IMG/VR virus record: IMGVR_UViG_3300030101_003867
Coordinates: 1-50,162 of that record
Source of the DNA: a virus
Strand: one strand, 5' to 3'
DNA length: 50,162 bases
The notes below the pieces were generated by a model. That model was not told the origin of the DNA, did not search any database, and saw nothing but the letters and a program-made list of their open reading frames with translations. Positions 20,292 through 29,853 of this stretch are shown piece by piece. Each line of letters starts with the position of its first letter. The first letter of the stretch is position 1. Position numbers and translations under genes: made by a program.

Positions 20292-23200
20292 TTAAAATGT
20301 TTTTCTTTGTTTTTCTCTTTTTATTGGCTTTCTATTGGACTCTCTTATATTAGAGTCCCTTACTTGTTTTTCTTTTTTATCTTTTTCATTTTCCATACCA
20401 AGTTCCCAAGTTCCCCAACCCATTAATAATGCTGTTGTTTGCCACCATTCCGCTTCGTCGCTCATTGCCGCTTCTATATTTTGTGCTTTTCTTAATGCTC
20501 TATCTAATGGAACATTTGTTGTTGCAGATATTATATTAGCTCCAGCTGATAATGCAGGGTTATCTAATTTAGGTTCAAATACATTTTCAGGCGTTACATA
20601 ACCTAATGAATATCCCGCGCCTCTTAATTTACTTGCTTTATTATGTAATGGCGGCGATATAGTTAATGCTTTCCATGCGGCATCTTGAAAATTAGGTCTA
20701 GGTCTTTTCGCTCTATCAGCAATATCAAATGCTATATTTTTTACAGCTACAACAGCATTACCTGTTAAACCAGATCCTCTTAATAATGAATCAGCCATAC
20801 CGCTAGCTACTTGACTGTACTTTTCAATCTCTTCTTCATCTTCATCTTCACCCGCGAAAGCTAAAGCAAATAAAGCTTTTTGCATAGCATTAAATAATAA
20901 GTTTTGTATTGTACTATAATATATTATTTTAGTTACTTTTTCTTTTGGGTCACCTCTTCCGTCAACTAAATCTTGAGCATTTCTTTTTATAATTCTGTTA
21001 TATTGCATTGGTGTATTAGCAAATGCTAATAGTAATCTACCAGCATTACTTGCTTGTTGCTCAGATATTCTATCTGGTCTGCTTGATTGTTGAGTTTCTT
21101 CAGTTATTGCTTTAAAGTCTAAAAATGCTTTATCTTCAGCTTCTTTTTGTGATAGCCCTTGTTTTATATATGTATTAATTCTATTTCTATACATAGGAGC
21201 ACCGCCTGATGCAATAGCAAAACTATCTGCTATTTTTGTAAATATAAATCCTTTATTCAATAGTAAACTAATTGTTCCTTGTACGCCACCTTTTTCTGCG
21301 GCTTGCGCTAATTCATTTTCATTTACATTTATTTGGTTACCACCTCTTCTTTCTTGTAAATAATCTGAATTAAATATAGTTTTAAAATCTTTCCAAAACT
21401 GTGGTTGATTTGCATAAGCTTTAGCGGCTAATAAAGGGTTGTTATCTTTAAAATTAATATAGTTTATATTAGATATTGTTTGCAACACGGCTGATCTAGT
21501 ATTTAAAAACATAATTGCACCAACAGAACCATTAACCCAATCCAAATAAGCTTGTATTGTTTTATCCCCACCCCATTTTCTGTTCATACCTGTTTTCATA
21601 CGTTCTAGAGTTTTTTCTAAATTAACCCTATAGTTTTTACCGTATGCAGCTTCTAATTTATTTAAATTTTCTTTAGTAAATATTTGATCAACATTATTTT
21701 GCCAAACTTCTAAATGTTTGGATCTTTTACTAGCATTAAATAACGCCATTAAATCAGTAGCAATATTTCCACTCAGCCAATTATTTTCAGGCTTAACATA
21801 ACCATCACTTTTAGTTATATTAATTAATTGATTTGAAAAATCTAATAATTCAGAGTCATTCTGTACTTCATTAATTAAAGCTTGTAAATCTGTTTCACTT
21901 AACCCAGGAATTTTCATTCCCTGTTTATTCCATATATAAGCTCTAACCGCATTACTAATAGTAAAATCACCACCAGATGTAAGATTTTTTAACTTATTAG
22001 GTACATTGCTTAATTTCTTTTTTAATGCTCTAAAATCATCTGTTAATGCTCTTCTTTCTCTTGTTATGCTTTCATTAGCGGCGTTAAATGGATCATATAA
22101 GTTTTCTTTATAAAACTTTAATTGTTGTTCACCAATTTTGCCTTTAGCTAATGTTCTGTGCATTAACCCACCAAAATCCTCTGCGCCCGGCGGTATAAAA
22201 TAATCACCAAATACTTTTCTTGTTTGTTTACCTCTTGCTATTGCTTTAGCTTCACTAAATACTTTTTGTGCGCCTATACCTGTAGCTTTTTCTAAAAAGT
22301 TATTAAAATCTTTATTTAAATCTTTTTCTTTGTATACTTGTTTTACTGCTTGTGTATTAATTTCATCAGCTTTAAAATCTTGTACAACTTCATTGTTAAA
22401 ATTAACTCCTTTTATACCATATCCAGCATTGTTTACCTTATAAATATCAGCAATAGTTTTTCCATTAGCCGTTACAAAATTTTCAGGCAATAGCCCACCG
22501 TCTTGTAAAGCTGTATTAATATTAAAATATCTAGCCCATATATTATCTTTAATAAACCAATTTGGAGGTGTTTTTTCAGTATAATTAAATTTTTGTCCAT
22601 TATATCCTATGCCTTTCAGTTTCTTGTCTGATTTATTAGTAAGAGCACCTTGTTGATAATTTTTAGCAACATACTTAAATGATTTTTTAATATTCCCGTC
22701 TGCGGCTTGTAAAAATAAATATTTAGCGGCCGTACTGGCTTGCATTAAATGCTCTTGAGTATATGGTACATTTTTATATCCTTTTTCGTAAAAAGTAACG
22801 GGAGCCGCTATTCTCATAAAATGCCCTTGAAAAGCACTAGTTGATGAAAGCATAGCTGCTACAAATGGAATATTTTGCTTAGGATTTTTTTTCATCAAAG
22901 ATTCAAAAGTCAAAAACAATTTTTTTACTCCTTCTAAAGAATTTTTTTGTGATTGAATAAAATCTTTATCATTTAATAAATTTTCTAAATTATCATATTG
23001 AGCTTTTGTAACCTTTTTAGTCATGTCTTTATAAACTCCTTCTTCTGCAAATTTTTTACCTTTTGCTTTCATAGAGGCTATCCAAGCTTTTGCTTCAGGA
23101 ACATTTTTAAATGGAAAATTTCCGCCATATGTTCTAAGGCTAGATCCATCTGCGGCTCTTATTGTTTTTCGCTCTTCTTTATCTAAATTTAATTCTTTTT

Positions 23201-26200
23201 TTACTTTATCAGGAATTAAACTATCGGTAGTGCCTTGAAGCGTTAGCCAAACTGATTCTGGTATTTGTTCAATAAATCCATTTTTTTCTGCTATTTCTAA
23301 AAACTTTTTTCTACCCGCTTCTGTACGCATGTTTATAGCAGGTCCAGCATCCTTTACATTTTTTACTAATAATTTCCAATCTTTAGCATTAGAAGCAAAA
23401 TCTTGAATATCAGAAGAATTTAAAATATCATTATTCATGAATAAATTTAAATCTTCTATTAATTCACTTTCCTTAAGTTTATTAAAATCGTCTATAGTTT
23501 TAATGTGATAACCTACAATTCTTTCAGCTAAAGATTTTTGTTCTTTTGTTGCGCCTTTTAAAGCTTGTTTGAATTTTTTAATAGCTTTAGATAATGCTTC
23601 ACTAAATTTAGCACCTCCTTTTATTAATGCTTTAAGAGATTTTAAAAATACTTTAGCAGCAGGGACAACTGGTATTGGTCCACCTTGCAAAGTTGTTTTA
23701 CCAAATTGATCAACAGCCTCTAAAGCTCTATCTATTTTTTCTAATAACTTTGGTATTGCATCTTGTGGTATTTCTTTACCTTGTAATTCTTGTCTTTCTA
23801 AAAATTCTTTTTGAACATTAGGATCAGCTAAAACTTCTGCTATTGCATCTTTACCTATTTCTTGTGCTAATACGCCAGCTAATCTTTTCTTTTTAGCTCT
23901 TAAACCATTTAATTTACCTTCAGTATAAAAATTAATAAATTCTTGTTTAGTAGGCGTTTTATATTCAAATACACCTTTACCAGCTTGATCACCTTCTTGC
24001 ATTGTTTCTCTACCAACTTGTTTAGCTTCAAACAAGGCTAACTTATTTTTTACGGAATTGGGGATAGCTTTAATAATAGCATCGTAGTTAACATCCATAA
24101 ATGTTGTAAACCTACTGTTTTGTTCTTGTTTATTATTAAAGTTACCACCCATTTCTTCAAGAACAGCATCAGCTATTTTAAAATCAGCAGCTTTATTTAT
24201 AGCGGTTAGTATTTCATTTTTATCTCTACCGCTTTTTTCTATTATACCAGGTAATTTACCTTTTAATATTTGCGTAGCATCTTTTTGTACAGATTCTTTT
24301 GTAATACCAGCTATATCTCTTAACTGTTCTTTTGCTTTTGACTCTGTTCTTTCAAAGGTAATATTATTTTCATCAATAATATTTTTTTCTTGAGTTATAT
24401 CTGTTTTAGTAACTATTTCTCCTTCAGGTGTAGTTTCAATTTCTGTTTTAAATATAGCTGGTAATCTTTTAGGTAAAGTTTGTTGTAAATATGCACCAAA
24501 AGGAACTTTTTCTTTTAATTTATATGTATTTATAATTTTTGCAAATTCTAAATTTATTGCAGCTCTATAATCTTGCTCTGTTAATTCTGTATCTAAATTA
24601 GGATTAAATGTGCTTTTAATAAGTTTTTCAATAAATCCTCTATTATTTTCAACTAAATCATTTTTAGCTTTTTCAATAGCAGCATCATTTTTACTTGTTT
24701 TGATAGTTTTAATTAAAGAAGCATTTTCGTCAGATATATTTTGATTTTTTATTGAAATATCAGAAAGTTTTTCGTCTAATTTTTTTCTATTAGCTTTATA
24801 TTTTTCTAATAAAGATGCTTTAGCAATTTCAAACTCTTTTAAACTAATTGTTTTATCAACTCTGAGTTTTTTATTTAGATTAGCCATGTTAGCATTAAAC
24901 TCTTGAGCTAATCCTTTAATATTATTTATTTCTTTTAAATCACTTTCAGGTATATTATTTATTTTTTCATTATCAATAGAAATAATATTTACTATTTCTT
25001 GTTGTTTATCAGCTATAGTGGCGTTAATGCTTGCTTTTATATCTTTATCTTTTACATTTATTTTTGCCTCATGCAAATCAGCTATGTCATTTGCTAATTT
25101 ATCAATGTTTTTTACATTCTGTGGTGATCTAATTTCACTAGCCGCATTTTTCATAGCAAATGGCGCCATTGTTCCAAATAATAAACCTGTTGACTCAGGA
25201 GCAACAGCAGCAGCTGTGGTAACCCCGGCAGCTATAGCTTCTTTTTTGCTTAATGTTCCACCTGTAGTTACACCAGCACCTCCAGCAAATCCTTGTAAAA
25301 AACTTTCAAAACCTTCTTTGCTTCTCATGTAATCCCAAGCGGCTTCTCCTACATTTTCATAATTTCTTTTTACCAATGGTGATTCAACAGCTTCTAATAC
25401 TCCTTGAGTATATTCTGTCACAGCTTCTCGACTTCCAGCTATAAATCTATTTGCAATTTTCTTACCAGACCCACTTTTAATTTTTCCAATTGCTTTTCCA
25501 ACTCCTTTTATACCAACTCTTTCTAAAGCACCCGCTGTGGTACCAAGAACTAGAGGTTTATAAAATTCAGCGTCTTCACTATTCATTAATTCAATAGCAT
25601 CAACACCTAATTCTTCTGCTCTTTCTTCATTCATTCTTTTATAAGAATCCGCAAAAAAATCAGTTAATATTCCACTCCCCGCTGTTGTAGCGCCTATAAC
25701 AGCCGAAGACCCAAAAGATGTTATAGCATTAAACACACCAGCCACAATCTCACCAGCATCGCCCTTTTGAAAACCAGTTGTTATTTCGCCGGTTTTACCT
25801 TGTAAAGCTTCTAATTTATTTATTTCATTTACAGCATTTTCAACATCTTGATCACTTAATCCTATCTTCCAAAAATCATTAACTTCAGGGTTTTCAACAA
25901 ATTTATCGATTGCTTCGTCACCAAATATTTTGGTAGCAACAGCCCTTGTTGCTAAAGTTAATCTATCATCAAAACCGCGTATTCTAAGAACAGCATTTTC
26001 AACAGAATTTATCATTTTGCCAAAAGTTGTTTCAGCTCTAGCGTCGGTTATTAATTTTCTTTGTTGTATTTCTTTTTCTAATGCTAATTCTCTTTCGGTT
26101 TTTTTTCTTTCATTTTCTTGTATAATGGAATCCAAAGAAAAGTTTCCCGAATTGTAATCCATATCGGGTGCTACAGTCCCCTCCACAACCGCACCCGGTG

Positions 26201-26345
26201 TTGTGGGAAGTTGAAAATCCGGCCCTACAGGATCTAACATTTTTATATTTGCTTTAGCAATATATTCTTGTAGAGATAAATTTGATTGATCAGCCGCAGC
26301 TTGAACTTCTTCTAAGCTGTACTGTTGCCCATTAAGTTCGTACAT
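20292..26345 (-). CDS. Giant internal virion protein (2017 aa)
   Basis: 2017 aa, the longest complete gene in the window. The N-terminus MYELNGQQYSLEEVQAAADQ, then SNLSLQEYI, is a motif often seen at the start of large virion proteins of marine phages. Two Ala/Gly-rich hydrophobic stretches (about residues 199-231 and 360-397) could cross a membrane during DNA ejection; several Lys/Glu-rich helical stretches and an acidic run (GEDEDEEEIEKY) follow, and the C-terminus is basic. No peptidase or lysozyme motif recognised. By size and position it is a candidate ejection/core protein (compare T7 gp15-gp16). Confidence 0.78.
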   Translation of the reverse strand: MYELNGQQYSLEEVQAAADQSNLSLQEYIAKANIKMLDPVGPDFQLPTTPGAVVEGTVAPDMDYNSGNFSLDSIIQENERKKTERELALEKEIQQRKLITDARAETTFGKMINSVENAVLRIRGFDDRLTLATRAVATKIFGDEAIDKFVENPEVNDFWKIGLSDQDVENAVNEINKLEALQGKTGEITTGFQKGDAGEIVAGVFNAITSFGSSAVIGATTAGSGILTDFFADSYKRMNEERAEELGVDAIELMNSEDAEFYKPLVLGTTAGALERVGIKGVGKAIGKIKSGSGKKIANRFIAGSREAVTEYTQGVLEAVESPLVKRNYENVGEAAWDYMRSKEGFESFLQGFAGGAGVTTGGTLSKKEAIAAGVTTAAAVAPESTGLLFGTMAPFAMKNAASEIRSPQNVKNIDKLANDIADLHEAKINVKDKDIKASINATIADKQQEIVNIISIDNEKINNIPESDLKEINNIKGLAQEFNANMANLNKKLRVDKTISLKEFEIAKASLLEKYKANRKKLDEKLSDISIKNQNISDENASLIKTIKTSKNDAAIEKAKNDLVENNRGFIEKLIKSTFNPNLDTELTEQDYRAAINLEFAKIINTYKLKEKVPFGAYLQQTLPKRLPAIFKTEIETTPEGEIVTKTDITQEKNIIDENNITFERTESKAKEQLRDIAGITKESVQKDATQILKGKLPGIIEKSGRDKNEILTAINKAADFKIADAVLEEMGGNFNNKQEQNSRFTTFMDVNYDAIIKAIPNSVKNKLALFEAKQVGRETMQEGDQAGKGVFEYKTPTKQEFINFYTEGKLNGLRAKKKRLAGVLAQEIGKDAIAEVLADPNVQKEFLERQELQGKEIPQDAIPKLLEKIDRALEAVDQFGKTTLQGGPIPVVPAAKVFLKSLKALIKGGAKFSEALSKAIKKFKQALKGATKEQKSLAERIVGYHIKTIDDFNKLKESELIEDLNLFMNNDILNSSDIQDFASNAKDWKLLVKNVKDAGPAINMRTEAGRKKFLEIAEKNGFIEQIPESVWLTLQGTTDSLIPDKVKKELNLDKEERKTIRAADGSSLRTYGGNFPFKNVPEAKAWIASMKAKGKKFAEEGVYKDMTKKVTKAQYDNLENLLNDKDFIQSQKNSLEGVKKLFLTFESLMKKNPKQNIPFVAAMLSSTSAFQGHFMRIAAPVTFYEKGYKNVPYTQEHLMQASTAAKYLFLQAADGNIKKSFKYVAKNYQQGALTNKSDKKLKGIGYNGQKFNYTEKTPPNWFIKDNIWARYFNINTALQDGGLLPENFVTANGKTIADIYKVNNAGYGIKGVNFNNEVVQDFKADEINTQAVKQVYKEKDLNKDFNNFLEKATGIGAQKVFSEAKAIARGKQTRKVFGDYFIPPGAEDFGGLMHRTLAKGKIGEQQLKFYKENLYDPFNAANESITRERRALTDDFRALKKKLSNVPNKLKNLTSGGDFTISNAVRAYIWNKQGMKIPGLSETDLQALINEVQNDSELLDFSNQLINITKSDGYVKPENNWLSGNIATDLMALFNASKRSKHLEVWQNNVDQIFTKENLNKLEAAYGKNYRVNLEKTLERMKTGMNRKWGGDKTIQAYLDWVNGSVGAIMFLNTRSAVLQTISNINYINFKDNNPLLAAKAYANQPQFWKDFKTIFNSDYLQERRGGNQINVNENELAQAAEKGGVQGTISLLLNKGFIFTKIADSFAIASGGAPMYRNRINTYIKQGLSQKEAEDKAFLDFKAITEETQQSSRPDRISEQQASNAGRLLLAFANTPMQYNRIIKRNAQDLVDGRGDPKEKVTKIIYYSTIQNLLFNAMQKALFALAFAGEDEDEEEIEKYSQVASGMADSLLRGSGLTGNAVVAVKNIAFDIADRAKRPRPNFQDAAWKALTISPPLHNKASKLRGAGYSLGYVTPENVFEPKLDNPALSAGANIISATTNVPLDRALRKAQNIEAAMSDEAEWWQTTALLMGWGTWELGMENEKDKKEKQVRDSNIRESNRKPIKREKQRKTF

Positions 26346-26348
26346 AAT

Positions 26349-27638
26349 TTAATTATTTAAAATTGGTAATTGTTTATAAACTTTAGTTAATATTGTGCTT
26401 ATTAATTTACTACTATCCCCTCTTTGCAATGCTTCTATATCCGCAGTTATGTCTGTTAAATCTTTATTAACTTTAATTCCCGTGGCTGTACTTTCTAATT
26501 GCTCAAGATTATAGCCTCCGTCATCTTTTAATACTATACGGTATTCTTTAGGATTTAATGCTTGTTGAAAATCAGAAAGTATATTTTTTATAGGTCTTTT
26601 AGGCATTTTAGGGTTGTCAGTTGTTAATACAATATTTTGCATAAACTGTCTTACTTGGTCAGCTTGGGTTTTAAGATCATCTGCATTTTTTTGATCAGTG
26701 GTTCTAGTATCAGTAATTCTAGAAGCAGCAGGCGGAGTTAGAGCTGTTTGTCTAAGTTGATTTACAACGCTTTGCTTATAATAGTCATGTACTGCATCTT
26801 CTTGCATTCTAATTAAGTCTTCTGAAGCTCCTTTTGGATATAATTCAAAACCTATTTCTTTTCTAATTGGATCATCATTTCTTATTTGTTCGTAAAATAT
26901 GGTAGCTATTTCATCATTGCTCAGCTTATTATTGTAATTACCTTTTTCATCTTTACCAAAAAATTGATTAACTAACTCATCTTTTGTAGCTTTATTATTT
27001 CTAGCATCTGCGTCAATTTTTCTTTGTAACCCATCAATATCAGCATCTATGTTTGTATTTAAAAACTTTACATCATCCGTTGCGGTAACATAAGTATTTT
27101 TAAATTTACGCATATCTCTTAATGATGTAGAATTAACGTTACCACTTTCATCAATATATGTAAACATAACATCCGTGCCGGTACTAGCAGGAGTTATTTT
27201 TACTTTGCTAGGATCAAGCTTTATTTGAGTTAGAATAGCATGCAACTCAGGATTAGCTTGAACACTTCTATTACTTAATTCGTCTGTAGGTATATTCATA
27301 AGATCTACAAAAGCAGCTGATCCCGCTTTTATATTTTGAATATTGTTTAACTCTTTTTGTTTTTCAACCGCAGACATTTCAACAAAACTTTTTGAATCAA
27401 CTAAATTATTAATTGATTGTTGCAATGCTGAATTTACACTTTCACTTACGCCTTCTAAATCACCTATGTTTTGATATTTAATTAATTCTGCTTCAACTAA
27501 ATCATCTTTTTCTTGTTGTTTTCTTATTTTTTCTCTTTCTGCTTCAAAGTTTTGAAATGTAGATTGAAAGCTACTTGTAAAACTTTTTGCAAAGGCAGTA
27601 GGGTCTGGTGCATATATTTTTGGATTTCTATAACTCAT
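26349..27638 (-). CDS. Putative internal virion protein (429 aa)
   Basis: 429 aa, soluble, highly charged, rich in Asn, Gln and Asp. Residues about 20-60 form a Glu/Lys/Gln-rich coiled coil (FEAEREKIRKQQEKDDLVEA). No enzyme motif. It sits between a Gly/Ala-rich membrane-active candidate (27652-28554) and the giant internal protein, the normal place for core/ejection proteins. Leader before ATG is A/T only. Function by context. Confidence 0.65.
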   Translation of the reverse strand: MSYRNPKIYAPDPTAFAKSFTSSFQSTFQNFEAEREKIRKQQEKDDLVEAELIKYQNIGDLEGVSESVNSALQQSINNLVDSKSFVEMSAVEKQKELNNIQNIKAGSAAFVDLMNIPTDELSNRSVQANPELHAILTQIKLDPSKVKITPASTGTDVMFTYIDESGNVNSTSLRDMRKFKNTYVTATDDVKFLNTNIDADIDGLQRKIDADARNNKATKDELVNQFFGKDEKGNYNNKLSNDEIATIFYEQIRNDDPIRKEIGFELYPKGASEDLIRMQEDAVHDYYKQSVVNQLRQTALTPPAASRITDTRTTDQKNADDLKTQADQVRQFMQNIVLTTDNPKMPKRPIKNILSDFQQALNPKEYRIVLKDDGGYNLEQLESTATGIKVNKDLTDITADIEALQRGDSSKLISTILTKVYKQLPILNN

Positions 27639-27651
27639 AATTAATTATGTT

Positions 27652-28554
27652 CTAATTGGGAAATGGATTACCGCTAAAATTTTGATTCATAAACATACTA
27701 GAGCTAGGTACATTTACATCAGTTATCCCTGTTAAATATTTACTACTATCTAAAGCGCTAGAAAAACCAGACGCCGGTGGGTTTGTCATTAAACCAGTAA
27801 TGCCTTGTGCGGGTTTACCAACACCACTTAAAGCGCCACTTAATCCAGCGCTCATTAAGGCACCTCCAATAGAGCCTATTGCTTGTCCAAACATTGAGCT
27901 TGATTGCTGCCTAGATGAAGCTGCTTGAGCCCCATATTGATCCGCTAATCCCGCAAGTCTATCCATTTGTGCCATATCTCTGCTTTCTTGAACTCCAAAT
28001 TTAAATTGTGCTCCTCTCATTTTAGCTGACTGTACTCTAGCACTTTCTTGCAATCGCATTTGTTGCATTCTTTGTTCACCTTGTGCTCTTAGCTGAGCGT
28101 TTCTAGCTTCTTGTTTTTCAATATCGGCCGCAATGCCTTGTTTACTTCTTAAAGCAGCTTGTGCTAAAGCAGTAGCGCCCGCTGAGCCCCCTCCGGTTGC
28201 TCTTATTGTATCTAATGTACTAGCTAATGATATGTCGGCCTCTTCAGCTTTTATTTCAGCGGCCTGTGTTGCAACTTGTAAATTAGCAAATGGATTTTGA
28301 ATCATACCGCTCATATCCTGTACGTTAGATGAAGGATCAATTACAGCTTGTCTATTTTTTTCAAGAGACTGCAATTGTTTTTGAAACTCTCTTTGTTTAC
28401 GCTCCATTGCTCTAGCTTGTCTTCTTGCTTTACCAGCTCCGAATAAGCCCCCAATAAGATTTATTCCAGCACCAATACCTGCAACAGCTAAAGGCCCTAA
28501 ACCTAATGTCATTCCTTCTGGTATCTCGAATAGTATTTGTAATAATTGTTCCAT
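27652..28554 (-). CDS. Putative internal/ejection protein with hydrophobic head (300 aa)
   Basis: 300 aa. Residues about 16-41 are a Gly/Ala/Leu-rich hydrophobic segment (GPLAVAGIGAGINLIGGLFG) followed by a very basic helix (KARRQARAMERKQREFQKQ). The middle is an Ala/Gln/Arg-rich coiled coil and the end is Gly/Ser/Met-rich and probably disordered. The layout resembles podovirus internal virion proteins (such as T7 gp14) that enter the cell envelope during ejection. Family not identified. Confidence 0.68.
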   Translation of the reverse strand: MEQLLQILFEIPEGMTLGLGPLAVAGIGAGINLIGGLFGAGKARRQARAMERKQREFQKQLQSLEKNRQAVIDPSSNVQDMSGMIQNPFANLQVATQAAEIKAEEADISLASTLDTIRATGGGSAGATALAQAALRSKQGIAADIEKQEARNAQLRAQGEQRMQQMRLQESARVQSAKMRGAQFKFGVQESRDMAQMDRLAGLADQYGAQAASSRQQSSSMFGQAIGSIGGALMSAGLSGALSGVGKPAQGITGLMTNPPASGFSSALDSSKYLTGITDVNVPSSSMFMNQNFSGNPFPN

Positions 28555-28576
28555 ATTTTATTATTGTTGCGTAAAA

Positions 28577-29821
28577 TTAACTTGATCTTACTATGTTATG
28601 TGAAACTGTGAATAATTCCACGTCCTGTAAACTTGTGTTGTGAGACATTTTAACTGTTGAAATAAAACCTTTTAACCCGGTAGCATCAACGCCTATAATT
28701 TGGTTTTGACCTGGTATTCCGGCTTGAGCCCTAAGGGGAGCATAATATTTATTTTCTTTTTTTATAAACTTAATTGGTATTACTCCTGCTGGAGAAGCAT
28801 TTGTATCTCCCAATATTCTAAAAGCTCTATTTTCTAAATCTGTTATTGAAGAAGCCATTTCCCAACCAGAGCTTCCCTCATAATTTATTGTATTATAATT
28901 TTTAACTACAGAGGGGCTATTGTTTACAATAAAAGTAATATTACTTTCAGAGTAATTATCATAAAAAGTATTTTTTTTGCCATCAATTTCTGTATAATGT
29001 TTCCAAATATCATTATCTTTAAATGTGAAAAACTTTTTATTTATACTAAATCCAAAATCAGGATTGTAGCTATAAAAACTAACCCATCCTCTAGATTGTT
29101 CGTCAAATGATAATGTTTTAAAAGTATCATTTTTAGGGTTTGATGGAGATATATTTTTTATGTTTAGTACATAAGAGTCAGAAACATCGTCATACATACC
29201 AATAATAGCATCAGCAGTTTTTAAATTATCTTTAAAAAAATCGCGCATACCCGCTTGAGATATTTCAGTTATGCCATCTCTTGATAGCCTTAATATTGCG
29301 CCTCTATTTTTATCTGCAAAATATTTTCTATTACCCTTTACAGCAAAGCTTTCAGGGTTTTTACTTATTCCATATTTACCAGAATAAGGAACTATTTGCC
29401 CTATAACTTTAGCACCTGAAGCTGTAAGATTACCGCCTTCTGCGGTAAATATAGCGTCTTTATCTATAAGAGCATAACTAACTTTATCTTCTTGAAATAT
29501 ATTTAAATTGGTATCTTCCGCATGTAGTTTTTGTATACTACCGTTTGCAGAATCCACTGCTCTTGTAATTTTTTCTCCAGCACTAAATACATTTGTCTTA
29601 TTAATATCAGTTCTTGAATTATAAATACCAGAATATATTAGCGCATTGCTTCTTCTATTTTCTTCATAATTTTCATTAGTAGCATAAGCTTTAGGCCCTA
29701 ATCCAGCAGGTAAACTATTAAAATCGCCTTTTATTCTTGATTCCTCAACAAATACTTTATTATTTGTAGCACTTCTAAGAATAAATGTATTAAAAAACTG
29801 TATATCAACTACGTATGCCAT
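28577..29821 (-). CDS. Tail nozzle-like protein, second part
   Basis: 414 aa, beta-rich. Ordered segments such as SNALIYSGIYNSRTDINKTN, NGSIQKLHAEDTNLNIFQED, KNPESFAVKGNRKYFADKNR and GAILRLSRDGITEIS are features I recall from the C-terminal half of tail 'stabilisation/nozzle' proteins of marine Bacteroidota phages. The repeated RG-x-x-L-R-L-S-x-DG blades suggest a beta-propeller. It follows directly on the N-terminal-half gene (29854-33564), so together they may build the tail tip. Assignment by pattern and context. Confidence 0.7.
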   Translation of the reverse strand: MAYVVDIQFFNTFILRSATNNKVFVEESRIKGDFNSLPAGLGPKAYATNENYEENRRSNALIYSGIYNSRTDINKTNVFSAGEKITRAVDSANGSIQKLHAEDTNLNIFQEDKVSYALIDKDAIFTAEGGNLTASGAKVIGQIVPYSGKYGISKNPESFAVKGNRKYFADKNRGAILRLSRDGITEISQAGMRDFFKDNLKTADAIIGMYDDVSDSYVLNIKNISPSNPKNDTFKTLSFDEQSRGWVSFYSYNPDFGFSINKKFFTFKDNDIWKHYTEIDGKKNTFYDNYSESNITFIVNNSPSVVKNYNTINYEGSSGWEMASSITDLENRAFRILGDTNASPAGVIPIKFIKKENKYYAPLRAQAGIPGQNQIIGVDATGLKGFISTVKMSHNTSLQDVELFTVSHNIVRSS

Positions 29822-29853
29822 ATTATATTATTATTACATTTTTTATACTTATT